A stretch of DNA of 64,000 nt, from positions 1 through 64,000 of the forward strand of contig PHCS01000003.1 of NCBI GenBank assembly GCA_002840845.1, in the 5' to 3' direction. Shown here piece after piece: positions 26,353-35,728 of this stretch. The notes under the pieces were generated by a model that saw only the letters and a program-made list of their open reading frames with translations, was not told the origin of the DNA and made no database searches. This stretch comes from Betaproteobacteria bacterium HGW-Betaproteobacteria-14 (GTDB lineage Bacteria > Pseudomonadota > Gammaproteobacteria > Burkholderiales > Rhodocyclaceae). The position numbers and the translations under genes were made by a program. Numbering within the stretch: the stretch's first letter is position 1; each line of letters starts with the position of its first letter.

Positions 26353-28161
26353 CTAAACCGCCTCCTGCTCGGCTTCCTCCTGCTGCTGCAGTGCCCACAT
26401 CTGGGCGTAGGCACCGCCTTGTTCAAGGAGCATGCGGTGCGTACCGCGCTCGACGATGTGTCCCTGGTCCAGCACGAGGATCTCGTCGGCGTTCATGACG
26501 GTCGACAGCCGGTGGGCGATGACCAGCGTGGTGCGGCCGACGGCGATGCGTTCCAGTTCGGCCTGGATGGCCTTCTCCGCCTTCGAGTCGAGCGCCGATG
26601 TGGCTTCGTCGAAAATCAGGATGGGCGGGTTCTTCAGCAGTGCCCGCGCAATGGCGACGCGCTGCTTTTCGCCGCCGGAGAGCTTGAGGCCGCGCTCGCC
26701 GACGCGGGTGTTGTATTTGTCCGGCAGGGACTCGACGAAGGCATGGATGTGGGCCGCCTTTGCGGCGGCGATCACGTCCTCGCGGCTTGCCTCTGGCCGG
26801 CCGTACTGGATGTTGTAGAGGATGGTGTCGTTGAAGAGGACCGTGTCCTGCGGCACGATGCCGATGGCCGCGCGCAACGAGGCCTGCGTCATCCGGCGAA
26901 TGTCCGTGCCATTGACCTTCACCGCACCGTACTGCACGTCGTAGAAGCGGAACAGCAGGCGCGACAGGGTTGACTTGCCAGAGCCGGAATGGCCCACCAC
27001 CGCCACCGTGCCGCCGGCGGGAATGGCGAAATCGACGTCGAAGAGGATCTGCCGCTTCGTCTCGTAGGCAAAGCCGACGTGCTCGAAGCGCACCGCGCAG
27101 GGGCCGGGGGTGAGCGGCGCAGCATCTGGCGCGTCGGCGATCTCGCGGTGCTCCGCCTTGAGCGCGAACATGCGCTCGATGTCGGTAAGCGCCTGGCGGA
27201 TCTCGCGGTAGAGCACGCCCAGCCAGTTGAGCGGGATGTAGAGCTGGATGAGCAGGCCGTTGACCAGCACGATGTCGCCCACCGTCATCGAGCCGTTGGC
27301 CACGCCGGTCGCCGCCCGCCACATGATCAGCGTCACCGTCACGGCGATGATGCCGGCCTGGCCGATGTTGAGCAGGGACAGGGACAGTTGGCTCTTCACC
27401 TGCGCCGCCGCCCATTTCTCCATCTGCTGGTCGTAGCGCAGCGCCTCGTAGTCCTCGTTGTTGAAGTACTTTACCGTCTCGTAGTTGAGCAGGCTGTCGA
27501 TGGCGCGCGAATTGGCGGCCGAGTCGATCTCGTTGGCCTCGCGGCGCAGGTGGGTGCGCCAGTTGGTGACCAGCACGGTGAAGGTGATGTAGACGACGAG
27601 GGCGCCGACGGTGATCCAGGCGAAGCTCGCCTCGTAGCGCGTCGCCAGGATGCCGATCACAAGGCCGACCTCCACGAAGGTCGGCAGGATGCTGTAGATG
27701 GTGTAGCTGATCAGCGTGCCGATGGAGCGCGTGCCGCGCTCGATGTCGCGCGTCAGCCCCCCGGTCTGCCGCTCGAGGTGGAAGCGCAGCGAGAGCGCGT
27801 GCAGGTGGCGGAATACCTGCAGGGCGATGTTGCGCACTGCCTGCTGGGTGACGCGGGCGAAGAGCAGCTCGCGCAATTCCGTGAACAGGGACATCGAGAA
27901 GCGCAGCAGGCCGTAGGCGGCGAGCAGCGCCAGCGGCACGACGAGCACGGCTTTCTCCGCGGTGAAGGCGTCGACGACTCCCTTGAACACCAGGGGCACG
28001 CCGACGTTGGCCATCTTGGCGGCGATCAGGCAGGCCAGGGCGAACAGCACACGCCCCCGGTAGGCCCAGATATAGGGAATCAGGCTGCGGATGGTTTCCC
28101 AGTCGCGGGGCTTGCCGGTGGCGGGGGCGGGTAATGCCCGGGTGGAATAGCTGCGGCGCAT
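26353..28161 (-). CDS. ABC exporter of the Atm1/HMT1 (heavy-metal/glutathione) type
   Basis: 602 residues: N-terminal transmembrane domain with six segments (about 30-320), then an ATPase domain with GHSGSGKST, signature LSGGEKQR and Walker B ILIFDEATSALD. The region LETVKYFNNE-like (YETVKYFNNEDYE) is characteristic of Atm1-type exporters, which move glutathione-linked sulfur species or metals. It is divergent from the TetR gene and 64 bp before gltI on the same strand. Confidence 0.88.
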   Translation of the reverse strand: MRRSYSTRALPAPATGKPRDWETIRSLIPYIWAYRGRVLFALACLIAAKMANVGVPLVFKGVVDAFTAEKAVLVVPLALLAAYGLLRFSMSLFTELRELLFARVTQQAVRNIALQVFRHLHALSLRFHLERQTGGLTRDIERGTRSIGTLISYTIYSILPTFVEVGLVIGILATRYEASFAWITVGALVVYITFTVLVTNWRTHLRREANEIDSAANSRAIDSLLNYETVKYFNNEDYEALRYDQQMEKWAAAQVKSQLSLSLLNIGQAGIIAVTVTLIMWRAATGVANGSMTVGDIVLVNGLLIQLYIPLNWLGVLYREIRQALTDIERMFALKAEHREIADAPDAAPLTPGPCAVRFEHVGFAYETKRQILFDVDFAIPAGGTVAVVGHSGSGKSTLSRLLFRFYDVQYGAVKVNGTDIRRMTQASLRAAIGIVPQDTVLFNDTILYNIQYGRPEASREDVIAAAKAAHIHAFVESLPDKYNTRVGERGLKLSGGEKQRVAIARALLKNPPILIFDEATSALDSKAEKAIQAELERIAVGRTTLVIAHRLSTVMNADEILVLDQGHIVERGTHRMLLEQGGAYAQMWALQQQEEAEQEAV

Positions 28162-28224
28162 TGTTCAATTCTAAATGAGTTGCGACTGCTCTCCATGGGA
28201 CTTAGGCGAAGGCGCCTAATCGGC

Positions 28225-28279
28225 TTGACATTGGATTTGCCTGACGTATGATTAAAACAATCGTTTGAAACGAGCGTTC
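28225..28279 (+). promoter_or_regulatory. Promoter and PsrA/FadR-like operator of the beta-oxidation regulator
   Basis: TTGACA (28225-28230), 16 bp, TATGAT (28247-28252) form a strong promoter. Immediately downstream AAAC-N4-GTTT (28255-28266) is followed by AAAC-N4-GTTC (28268-28279), with TCGTTT-G-AAACGA centred between them. This resembles the G/CAAAC(N2-4)GTTTG/C sites of TetR-type fatty-acid regulators such as PsrA. It overlaps the expected transcription start, consistent with autorepression. Confidence 0.65.
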
Positions 28280-28286
28280 CCTTTCT

Positions 28287-28985
28287 ATGAGCCTGGCTGA
28301 CTCGAAGCAGCACCCGGATACCCGCAAGCGCATCCTCGATGCGGCCGAAGCGTTGTTTGTCGAGCACGGTTTCGAGGCGACCTCGATGCGCATGATCACC
28401 AGCCGCGCCGGGGTCAATCTGGCTTCGGTGAATTACCACTTCGGCAGCAAGGAAGCGCTCATCCAGGAGGTCTTCCGCCGCCGCCTGGCTTGGCTCAACC
28501 ATGAGCGCCTGCGCGCGCTGGATCGCGCCGAAGCCGGTGCGAAGGGCGCCCCCCTGAAACCGCACCAGATCGTCGAGGCCTTCTTCGGCGTGTCGTTGCG
28601 CATGGCGGCGGATACCGAGCACGGCGGCCACACTTTCATGCGCCTGCTTGGCCGCACCTATACCGAGCCCACCGCCTTCGTGCGCCAGTTCCTCGCCGAT
28701 GAATACGCAGCGGTGGTGCCGCGCTTCAAGCAGGCGCTGTTCCGCTCGCTGCCGGACGTGCCGCCCGAGGAGATCCTCTGGCGCTTCCATTTCATGCTCG
28801 GCGCAATGTCCTATGCCATCGCCGGCACCGACGCCCTGCAACTGGTCGCCGAATACGAACTGGACGAGAAGGACCCCGGCGCACTGGCGCGCCGCCTGAT
28901 GCCCTTCCTGTTGGGCGGCCTGCGCGCACCTTTGGCCAATCAGCCGGTCAAACCCAAGGAGAAGGGCGCACGCAGGGCGGCCTGA
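28287..28985 (+). CDS. TetR-family regulator of fatty-acid oxidation (PsrA/FadR-like)
   Basis: 232 residues. TetR helix-turn-helix at about 12-60 (RKRILDAAEALFVEHGFEATSMRMITSRAGVN in part, NYHFGSKEAL). The C-terminal ligand domain is of the type often annotated CerR/PsrA. Direct upstream neighbour of fadE and four other beta-oxidation genes, which is the main functional clue. Probable ligand: long-chain acyl-CoA (inference). Confidence 0.83.
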   Translation: MSLADSKQHPDTRKRILDAAEALFVEHGFEATSMRMITSRAGVNLASVNYHFGSKEALIQEVFRRRLAWLNHERLRALDRAEAGAKGAPLKPHQIVEAFFGVSLRMAADTEHGGHTFMRLLGRTYTEPTAFVRQFLADEYAAVVPRFKQALFRSLPDVPPEEILWRFHFMLGAMSYAIAGTDALQLVAEYELDEKDPGALARRLMPFLLGGLRAPLANQPVKPKEKGARRAA

Positions 28986-29072
28986 TTATCCGAAATGCCG
29001 TGCAGCCGGCGCTGATTTGCTGCGACCAACACTAAGGCGGAGACCCGCCGGAGGAAGACAAAGGAGAAGAGC

Positions 29073-31400
29073 ATGACCTGGACAATTCTGATACTGCTGC
29101 CGCTTGCCGCGATCGTGGCGCTCTTCGCCATCAAGCCGTTGCGGCGCGCCGTCGTCACGCGGCCCCTCTTCGCGGCATACCGAGAAATGCTGCCTCAGAT
29201 GTCGCAAACCGAAAAGGACGCAATCGAAGCCGGCACTGTGTGGTGGGAAGGCGAACTGTTCCACGGCCGCCCCGACTGGAGCAAGCTCCTGGCCTATCCC
29301 CGGCCAAAGCTCACGCCCGAGGAGCAATCCTTTCTCGACAACGAGACGGCGGAGTTGTGCCGCCTCTCCAATGACTGGACCTCATCGCACTACGACCATG
29401 ACCTGCCGGCCGAGACCTGGCAGTACATGAAAGACAAGGGCTTCCTCGGCATGATCATTCCGAAGAAGTACGGCGGCCTCGAGTTTTCCGCCTACGCCCA
29501 TTCCGAGGTGGTGACCAGGCTGTCCACGCGCTGCTCGGCGACGGCGGTTTCCGTGATGGTGCCCAATTCGCTCGGGCCGGCCGAACTGCTGCTGCACTAC
29601 GGCACGGACGAGCAGAAGAACCACTACCTGCCGCGCCTGGCCAAGGGTCTCGACATCCCCTGCTTCGCGCTGACCAACCCCTGGGCCGGTTCGGACGCCG
29701 CCTCGATTCCCGACCAGGGCATTGTTTGCCGCGGCATGTGGCAGGGCCGGGAAGTCGTTGGCATGCGCGTCACCTGGGACAAGCGCTACATCACTCTGGC
29801 GCCGGTGGCGACGGTCGTCGGCCTGGCCTTCCGCATGTTCGATCCGGAACATCTGCTCGGCGACGTCGAGGATATCGGCATCACCTGCGCGCTGGTGCCG
29901 GCAAACCACCCCGGCGTGGAAACCGGCCGCCGCCACTTCCCGCTGAACGCCGCCTGGCACAACGGCCCGACGCGCGGCAAGGATGTCTTCATGCCGCTCG
30001 ATTTCATCATCGGCGGCCCGCAGATGGCCGGCCAGGGCTGGCGCATGCTGATGGAGAGCCTCGCCGCCGGCCGCTCGATTTCGCTGCCGGGTTCCAACAC
30101 CGGCATGCAGAAGCTGGCGGTGCGCGCAGTCGGCGGCTATGCCCGCGTGCGCAACCAGTTCAAGACCGCCATCGGCAAGTTCGAGGGCATCCAGGAACCG
30201 CTGGCGCGCATGGGCGGCAATCTGTACCTGTGCGACGCCGCCCGCGTCATGACCGCCGGCGCCATCGACCTCGGCGAGAAGCCTTCGGTCGTCTCCGCCA
30301 TCGTCAAGTACCACGTCACCGAGCGCGCGCGGCAGTCGATGAACGACGGCATGGACATCCTCGGCGGCAAGGGCATCTGCCTCGGCCCCTCGAATTTCCT
30401 CGGCCGCGCCTACCAGCAGGTGCCGATCGGCATCACCGTCGAAGGCGCCAACATCCTCACGCGCAGCCTGATCATCTTCGGCCAGGGCGCCGTGCGCTGC
30501 CATCCCTATGTGCTGGCGGAAATGCAGGCCGCGCAGAACGACGACCTGAAGGCTTTCGACAAGGCCCTGTTTGCGCACATCGGACACACCTTCAGCAACG
30601 GCTGGCATGCCTTCCTCACCGGCATCACCGGCTCGCACTTCGTCAAGGTGCCGGCCAACGTGGCGCCCGAGACGCGCCGCTACTACCAGCAGCTGACGCG
30701 CTTCTCCTCCGCCTTCGCCTTCCTCGCCGACATCTCGATGCTCGTCATGGGCGGCGACCTCAAGCGCAAGGAGAAGCTCTCGGCGCGCATGGGCGACATC
30801 CTCTCCCTGATGTACCTGTCCTCGGCGGTGCTCAAGCGCTACGAGGATGAAGGACGCCAATCCGAAGACGCGCCGCTCATGCACTGGGCGATGTGGGATT
30901 CCATGTTCAAGGCGCAGAATGCCTTCGAGGGCATGGTCTCGAATTTCCCCAGCAAGTTTGTCTCGACCCTGCTGCGCCGGACCATCTTCCCGCTCGGCCG
31001 GCCTTACGAGGTGCCATCCGACCGCCTCGGCGGCCAGGTGGCGAACCTGCTCATTGCGCCCTCCGCGGCGCGCGACCGGCTCACCGCCGGCATGTACCTG
31101 CCGCGCGACGAGCACGACCCTGTCGGCGTGGTCGAGCTGGCGCTCGAGGCGACGATCAAGGCGGAGGGCGTGGCGGCGAAGATCCGCGCCGCGCAGAAGG
31201 CCGGCGCGCTGTCCGGCAACAGTCTGCAGGAAATAGAAAGTCAGGCGCTGGCGCACGGCGTCATCACCGCCGAGGAGCAGGCACTGCTCGCCCGCGCCCA
31301 CGCGCTGACTGCGGAAGTCATCAAGGTGGACGACTTCCCCTTCGATCTGGGCATGCAACGCAGCGAACCCAAGCCGGCCGTCCATCGCGCGGCGGCTTGA
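29073..31400 (+). CDS. fadE: Acyl-CoA dehydrogenase FadE
   Basis: 775 residues, about the size of E. coli FadE (814) rather than soluble 380-residue acyl-CoA dehydrogenases. N-terminal membrane anchor MTWTILILLPLAAIVALFAI, acyl-CoA dehydrogenase core with ALTNPWAGSDAAS (FAD and substrate loop) and GGKGICLG, and a long C-terminal DUF1974 region. Catalyses the first step of beta-oxidation at the membrane. Confidence 0.95.
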   Translation: MTWTILILLPLAAIVALFAIKPLRRAVVTRPLFAAYREMLPQMSQTEKDAIEAGTVWWEGELFHGRPDWSKLLAYPRPKLTPEEQSFLDNETAELCRLSNDWTSSHYDHDLPAETWQYMKDKGFLGMIIPKKYGGLEFSAYAHSEVVTRLSTRCSATAVSVMVPNSLGPAELLLHYGTDEQKNHYLPRLAKGLDIPCFALTNPWAGSDAASIPDQGIVCRGMWQGREVVGMRVTWDKRYITLAPVATVVGLAFRMFDPEHLLGDVEDIGITCALVPANHPGVETGRRHFPLNAAWHNGPTRGKDVFMPLDFIIGGPQMAGQGWRMLMESLAAGRSISLPGSNTGMQKLAVRAVGGYARVRNQFKTAIGKFEGIQEPLARMGGNLYLCDAARVMTAGAIDLGEKPSVVSAIVKYHVTERARQSMNDGMDILGGKGICLGPSNFLGRAYQQVPIGITVEGANILTRSLIIFGQGAVRCHPYVLAEMQAAQNDDLKAFDKALFAHIGHTFSNGWHAFLTGITGSHFVKVPANVAPETRRYYQQLTRFSSAFAFLADISMLVMGGDLKRKEKLSARMGDILSLMYLSSAVLKRYEDEGRQSEDAPLMHWAMWDSMFKAQNAFEGMVSNFPSKFVSTLLRRTIFPLGRPYEVPSDRLGGQVANLLIAPSAARDRLTAGMYLPRDEHDPVGVVELALEATIKAEGVAAKIRAAQKAGALSGNSLQEIESQALAHGVITAEEQALLARAHALTAEVIKVDDFPFDLGMQRSEPKPAVHRAAA

Positions 31401-31412
31401 ATCAAACCATTA

Positions 31413-31502
31413 ACCACAGAGACACAGAGGCACAGAGGCACAGAGAAAACAAGGAATATGAATTTGCTTTTGCAGTTCTCTGTGTCTCTGTGCCTCTGTG
31501 GT
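31413..31502. repeat. CACAGAG-type imperfect inverted repeat
   Basis: ACCACAGAGACACAGAGGC with further CACAGAG units is followed 25-30 bases later by a reversed arm ending GCCTCTGTGGT. Each arm is itself made of 8-9 base tandem units. Forms a large hairpin between fadE and the thiolase gene. Similar elements are scattered in many environmental proteobacteria. Confidence 0.75.
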
Positions 31503-31525
31503 GAAAGGTTTTTCCAGGAGCTAAT

Positions 31526-32815
31526 ATGAGCCAGCAACCGGTCTACATCATCGACGGCGCCCGCACGCCCTTCCTCAAGGCGCGCAATGCCCCCGGCCCC
31601 TTTAGCGCGGGCGACTTGGCCACCGCCGCCGGCCGCGCCCTGCTGGTGCGCCAGCCCTTCGCTGCCGATGAACTCGACGAAGTCATCCTCGGCTGCGCCT
31701 CGCCCTCGCCCGACGAAGTTAACATCGGCCGTGTCGCCGCGCTGCGCATGGGCTGCGGCAACAAGGTGCCCGGCTGGACGGTGATGCGCAATTGCGCTTC
31801 CGGCATGCAGGCGCTCGATTCGGCCATCGCCAACATCCAGAACGGCCGCGCACAGCTGGTGCTGGCCGGCGGTGTCGATGCGCTGTCCCATGCGCCCCTG
31901 CTTTACTCCAGGACCATGGTGCTGTGGTTCGCGAAGATGGCCCAGGCCAGGTCGGCCGGCCAGAAAGCCGCGCTGTTCGCCAAGCTGAGCCCCGCCGCGC
32001 TGCTCTCGCCGGTGATCGGCATCATGAAGGGCCTCACCGATCCGGTGGTGAATCTCCTCATGGGCCAGACGGCGGAGAACCTCGCCTTCCGCTTCGGCAT
32101 CACGCGCGAGCAGATGGATGAATTCTCCGTGCGCAGCCACCAGCGTGTCGCCGCCGGCCAGGACGCCGGCCATTACGACAACGAAGTGTCCGCGCTGGTC
32201 GGCCGCGACGGCAAGGTCTATGCCGCCGATGACGGCGTGCGGCGCGATTCCTCCATGGCCGGACTGGCCAAGCTCAAGCCCTTCTTCGACCGCAAGTATG
32301 GCAACGTCACGCCCGGCAACAGTTCGCAGATCACCGACGGTGGCGTCTGGCTGGTCCTCGCCTCAGAAGAGGCGGTGAAGCGCCACGGCCTGCAGCCGCT
32401 CGGCCGCATCGTCGATTCGCAATGGGCCGGTCTCGATCCGGCGCAGATGGGACTCGGTCCGGTGCATGCCGCCACGCCCATCCTGCAGCGCCACAAGCTC
32501 GGTCTGAACGACCTCGATGCCTGGGAAATCAACGAGGCCTTCGCTGCCCAGGTGCTGGCCTGCCTCGCCGCATGGCAGGACGCCGCCTACTGCAAGGCCG
32601 AGCTCGGCCTCGATGCGCCGCTGGGCGCGCTCGATCCCGACAAGCTCAATGTCGATGGCGGTGCCGTCGCGCTGGGCCATCCGGTCGGCGCCTCCGGTGC
32701 GCGCATCGTGCTGCACCTGCTGCAGGTGCTCAAGCGCACGAACGGCAAGCGCGGCATCGCATCGATCTGCATCGGCGGCGGACAAGGCGGCGCAATGCTG
32801 GTGGAAACCGTTTGA
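31526..32815 (+). CDS. Acetyl-CoA C-acyltransferase (beta-oxidation thiolase)
   Basis: 429 residues. Active-site cysteine in MRNCASGMQALDSAI, and the C-terminal residues EINEAFA, GHPVGASGAR and CIGGGQGGA hold the catalytic His and Cys. Length and the FadI-like insertion after residue 120 fit a long-chain thiolase. Acts with FadE, MaoC-type hydratase and the FadB/J fusion of the same cluster. Confidence 0.92.
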   Translation: MSQQPVYIIDGARTPFLKARNAPGPFSAGDLATAAGRALLVRQPFAADELDEVILGCASPSPDEVNIGRVAALRMGCGNKVPGWTVMRNCASGMQALDSAIANIQNGRAQLVLAGGVDALSHAPLLYSRTMVLWFAKMAQARSAGQKAALFAKLSPAALLSPVIGIMKGLTDPVVNLLMGQTAENLAFRFGITREQMDEFSVRSHQRVAAGQDAGHYDNEVSALVGRDGKVYAADDGVRRDSSMAGLAKLKPFFDRKYGNVTPGNSSQITDGGVWLVLASEEAVKRHGLQPLGRIVDSQWAGLDPAQMGLGPVHAATPILQRHKLGLNDLDAWEINEAFAAQVLACLAAWQDAAYCKAELGLDAPLGALDPDKLNVDGGAVALGHPVGASGARIVLHLLQVLKRTNGKRGIASICIGGGQGGAMLVETV

Positions 32816-32832
32816 CGGGCGGTTACATCGCT

Positions 32833-33714
32833 ATGAAGCGGGACATCCGCCTCGACTATCGCGCGCGTCCCTCGGCGCTGGCCTTCATGGCACGGGCGGT
32901 GCGCCCCTCGCCCGGGATAAAGCGCGGCATGCCGGCCATCACGGCGCACTGGCGCCATCGCGTCGATCCGTCCGAGCTGAAGCGCTTCCATGCCCTGAGC
33001 GGCCTGCCCGAGAGCCGCGAGCTGCCGCTGCTCTACCCGCACACCATCAGTTTCCCGCTGCAGATGGCCATTCTCACGCAGCCCGCCTTTCCGCTGCCGA
33101 TCTGGCGCATGCTGCAAGTGCGCAACCGCATCCTGCAGCATGCGCCGCTGGCGTGCGACGCGGTGCAGGACATCACGGCGCGACTCGTCGGCCACCGCAT
33201 CCTCGACAAGGGCGCCGAGTTCGACCTGCATGCCACGGTGCAGGTCGATGGTGCCGTCGCCTGGGAAGGCCTGAACACTTTTTACGCGCGCGGCCGCTTC
33301 GGCAAGCCGACGGCGGACGCCGCGCCGGAAGCGCCGAAAGTCAGCCCCGGGAATACGGCGCAATGGCGCATGCTGGCGGGCGGCGGCTGGCGCTACGGCG
33401 GCCTGTCGGGCGACTACAACCCGCTGCACTGGTGGAGCGGCTATGCGCGCAAGCATGGCTTCGCGCGCGCCTTCTTCCATCCGCAGCGGGTGCTCGGCCA
33501 ATGCCTGGCGAAATTGCCGCAGCCGGCAGCGGCGCCGCCGTTGCAACTGGAAGCATGGCTGAAGGGGCCGGTTTTCTATGGCGAACCGGTAGCGATGCAC
33601 ATGGAAGCATTGTCCGACGGCACCGCCTTCGCGCTGCATGTCAATGGAGACCATCGTCCGGCCATCGTAGGTCGGTTGTCCGCCGCATCTCGGGATGCCG
33701 GCTTGCTGAACTGA
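32833..33714 (+). CDS. MaoC-like hot-dog fold protein (acyl dehydratase family)
   Basis: 293 residues from ATG 32833; the longer track ORF runs through the thiolase in another frame. The C-terminal half has the hydratase-2 signature GLSGDYNPLHWWSGYARKHGF with the Asp/His pair, suggesting an enoyl-CoA hydratase-like activity. The N-terminal half is a second, degenerate hot-dog domain. Inside the fatty-acid cluster, 17 bp after the thiolase. Confidence 0.8.
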   Translation: MKRDIRLDYRARPSALAFMARAVRPSPGIKRGMPAITAHWRHRVDPSELKRFHALSGLPESRELPLLYPHTISFPLQMAILTQPAFPLPIWRMLQVRNRILQHAPLACDAVQDITARLVGHRILDKGAEFDLHATVQVDGAVAWEGLNTFYARGRFGKPTADAAPEAPKVSPGNTAQWRMLAGGGWRYGGLSGDYNPLHWWSGYARKHGFARAFFHPQRVLGQCLAKLPQPAAAPPLQLEAWLKGPVFYGEPVAMHMEALSDGTAFALHVNGDHRPAIVGRLSAASRDAGLLN

Positions 33715-33721
33715 GGAAGGA

Positions 33722-35665
33722 ATGCACATGCAGGAACTGCAACACTGGCGCCTCGAGCGCGAACCCGCCGGCCTCGCCTGGCTGACTTTCGACAAGGCCG
33801 GCGAATCGACGAACACGCTCTCCGAAGCGGCGGTGCGCGAACTTGGCCTGGTGCTCGATGAACTCGAGCGCGAGCCGCCCAAGGCGCTGGTGATCCGCTC
33901 CGGCAAGAACGCCGGCTTCATCGCCGGCGCCGATATCGAGGAGTTCACCAAGATCGAATCCGCCGAAGGCGCGCGCGCCCTCGTGCAGCGCGGCTGGGAC
34001 ATGTACAACCGCCTCGCCGCGGTGAAGTACCCCACCCTGGCGCTGATTCGCGGCCACTGCATGGGCGGCGGCACGGAGCTCGCGCTGGCCTGCCGCTACC
34101 GCGTGGCGGTGGACGAGCCGGGCACGCGCATCGCCCTGCCCGAAGTCATGCTCGGCATCGTGCCGGGCTGGGGCGGCATGCTGCGCCTGCCGCAGGTCAT
34201 CGGCCCGGCCGCCGCGCTCGACATGATGCTCAGCGGCCGCGCCCTCGATGCCAAGCGCGCCAAGCGCCTCGGCTTCGCCGACGAATGCGTGCCGCCGCGC
34301 GTCATGGACAACGCCGCGCGCATGCTGGCCACGTCCGGCCGGCCGCCGCGCAAGCTGCCCCTCATGCAGCGCCTGATGAACGGCCCGCTCAAGGGGTTTG
34401 TCGCCGCGCAGGCAAAGAAGCAGGTCATGAAGCGCGCCCGCCCCGAGCATTACCCGGCGCCCTACGCCATCCTCGACATGTGGGCCAACTACGGCGGCGA
34501 TGCACTCGCCGTGCCGGCCGACAAGCCGACCTCGATGAACGCCATCGCCGCCTCGCCGACGACGAAGAACCTCGTCCGCGTCTACTATCTGCAGGAGCGC
34601 CTGAAGGGCTTCGGCAAGGACAGTGATTTCGCGCCGAAGCACCTGCACGTGATCGGCGCCGGCGTCATGGGCGGCGACATCGCCGCCTGGGCGGCGCTGC
34701 GCGGCCTGACGGTGACGCTGCAGGACCAGAGCGTCGAGCGCATCGCGCCGGCCATCCAGCGCGCCGCGGCGGCGTTCAAGAAGAAGCTGCGCGACGACAC
34801 GCAGGTGCGCTTCACGCTCGACCGCCTGATTCCCGATCCCGCCGGCCAGGGCGTGCGCCAGGCCGACGTCGTGATCGAGGCGATCTTCGAGAACCTGGAA
34901 GCGAAGCGCAAGCTCTTCGCCGACATCGAGCGCATCGCCAAGCCCGGCGCCGTGCTGGCCACCAACACCTCCAGCCTGAAGCTGGAGGACATCGCCACCG
35001 CCCTGCAGAACCCCGCGCGCCTGGTGGGCATCCACTTCTTCAATCCGGTGGCGAAGATGCCGCTGGTCGAGGTGGTGGAGGGCGCCTCCTCGGATGCCGC
35101 GGCGCTGAAGCAGGCCATGGCCTTCGTGCGCAAGATCGACAAGCTGCCGCTGCCGGTGAAGAGCGCGCCGGGCTTCCTCGTGAATGCCGTGCTGGCGCCG
35201 TACATGCAGGAGGCCATGCGCTGTGTGGACGAAGGTATCGCGCCCGAAGTGGTGGACGAGGCGGCGCTGGCCTTCGGCATGCCGCTCGGCCCGATCGAGC
35301 TGGCCGATACCGTCGGCCTCGACATCGCCGTAGCGGCGGGCAAGGAGCTGGCCGGCGAGGGCGCGGTGCCGCCGAAGAAGCTGCTCGAGCTGGTCGAGGC
35401 CGGCCATCTCGGCCGCAAGACCGGCTGCGGCTTCTACACGTACAATCAGGGCAAGCCGGCGAAACAAGCCGCCGGCGCGGTGCCGGCAGGGCTTGCCGAG
35501 CGGCTTGTGCGGCCCTTGCTGGACGCGGTGCAACGCTGCCTCGCGCAGGGCGTCGTCGCCGACGCCGAGCTGGCCGATGCCGGCGTGATCTTCGGCACCG
35601 GTTTTGCGCCCTTTACCGGCGGGCCGATGAACTACCTGAAGGAGCATCCGCAGGTCGGGCCGTAG
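33722..35665 (+). CDS. Bifunctional enoyl-CoA hydratase / 3-hydroxyacyl-CoA dehydrogenase (FadB/FadJ type)
   Basis: 647 residues. N-terminal crotonase domain (about 10-190, HCMGGGTELALACRYRVA and PEVMLGIVPGWGG with the catalytic Glu), then an NAD-binding Rossmann domain (HVIGAGVMGGDIAAWAA near 310) and two C-terminal 3HCDH domains (GFLVNAVLAPYMQEA). Shorter than FadB (729). Its TAG stop codon lies in the first bases of a REP-like repeat, so the current C-terminus (HPQVGP) is set by the repeat. Confidence 0.92.
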   Translation: MHMQELQHWRLEREPAGLAWLTFDKAGESTNTLSEAAVRELGLVLDELEREPPKALVIRSGKNAGFIAGADIEEFTKIESAEGARALVQRGWDMYNRLAAVKYPTLALIRGHCMGGGTELALACRYRVAVDEPGTRIALPEVMLGIVPGWGGMLRLPQVIGPAAALDMMLSGRALDAKRAKRLGFADECVPPRVMDNAARMLATSGRPPRKLPLMQRLMNGPLKGFVAAQAKKQVMKRARPEHYPAPYAILDMWANYGGDALAVPADKPTSMNAIAASPTTKNLVRVYYLQERLKGFGKDSDFAPKHLHVIGAGVMGGDIAAWAALRGLTVTLQDQSVERIAPAIQRAAAAFKKKLRDDTQVRFTLDRLIPDPAGQGVRQADVVIEAIFENLEAKRKLFADIERIAKPGAVLATNTSSLKLEDIATALQNPARLVGIHFFNPVAKMPLVEVVEGASSDAAALKQAMAFVRKIDKLPLPVKSAPGFLVNAVLAPYMQEAMRCVDEGIAPEVVDEAALAFGMPLGPIELADTVGLDIAVAAGKELAGEGAVPPKKLLELVEAGHLGRKTGCGFYTYNQGKPAKQAAGAVPAGLAERLVRPLLDAVQRCLAQGVVADAELADAGVIFGTGFAPFTGGPMNYLKEHPQVGP

Positions 35666-35717
35666 GTCGGCCTTCAGGCCGACAACAACCGACGCGTCGG
35701 CCTGAAGGCCGACCTAC
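35662..35717. repeat. REP-like palindromic repeat, copy 2
   Basis: GTAGGTCGGCCTTCAGGCCGAC followed by a spacer and GTCGGCCTGAAGGCCGACCTAC. The first 22 bases equal copy 1 at 20379. The GTAG at its left edge contains the stop codon of the preceding gene. Confidence 0.8.
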
Positions 35718-35728
35718 AAGGACTACCG

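Noticed and set aside
29382-31385. 667-residue ORF on the minus strand
   Set aside because: Mirror frame of fadE.
31413-31502. CRISPR array
   Set aside because: Repeats of 8-9 bases without spacers and with inverted arms.
33641-35647. 668-residue ORF on the minus strand
   Set aside because: Mirror frame of the FadB/J-type gene.
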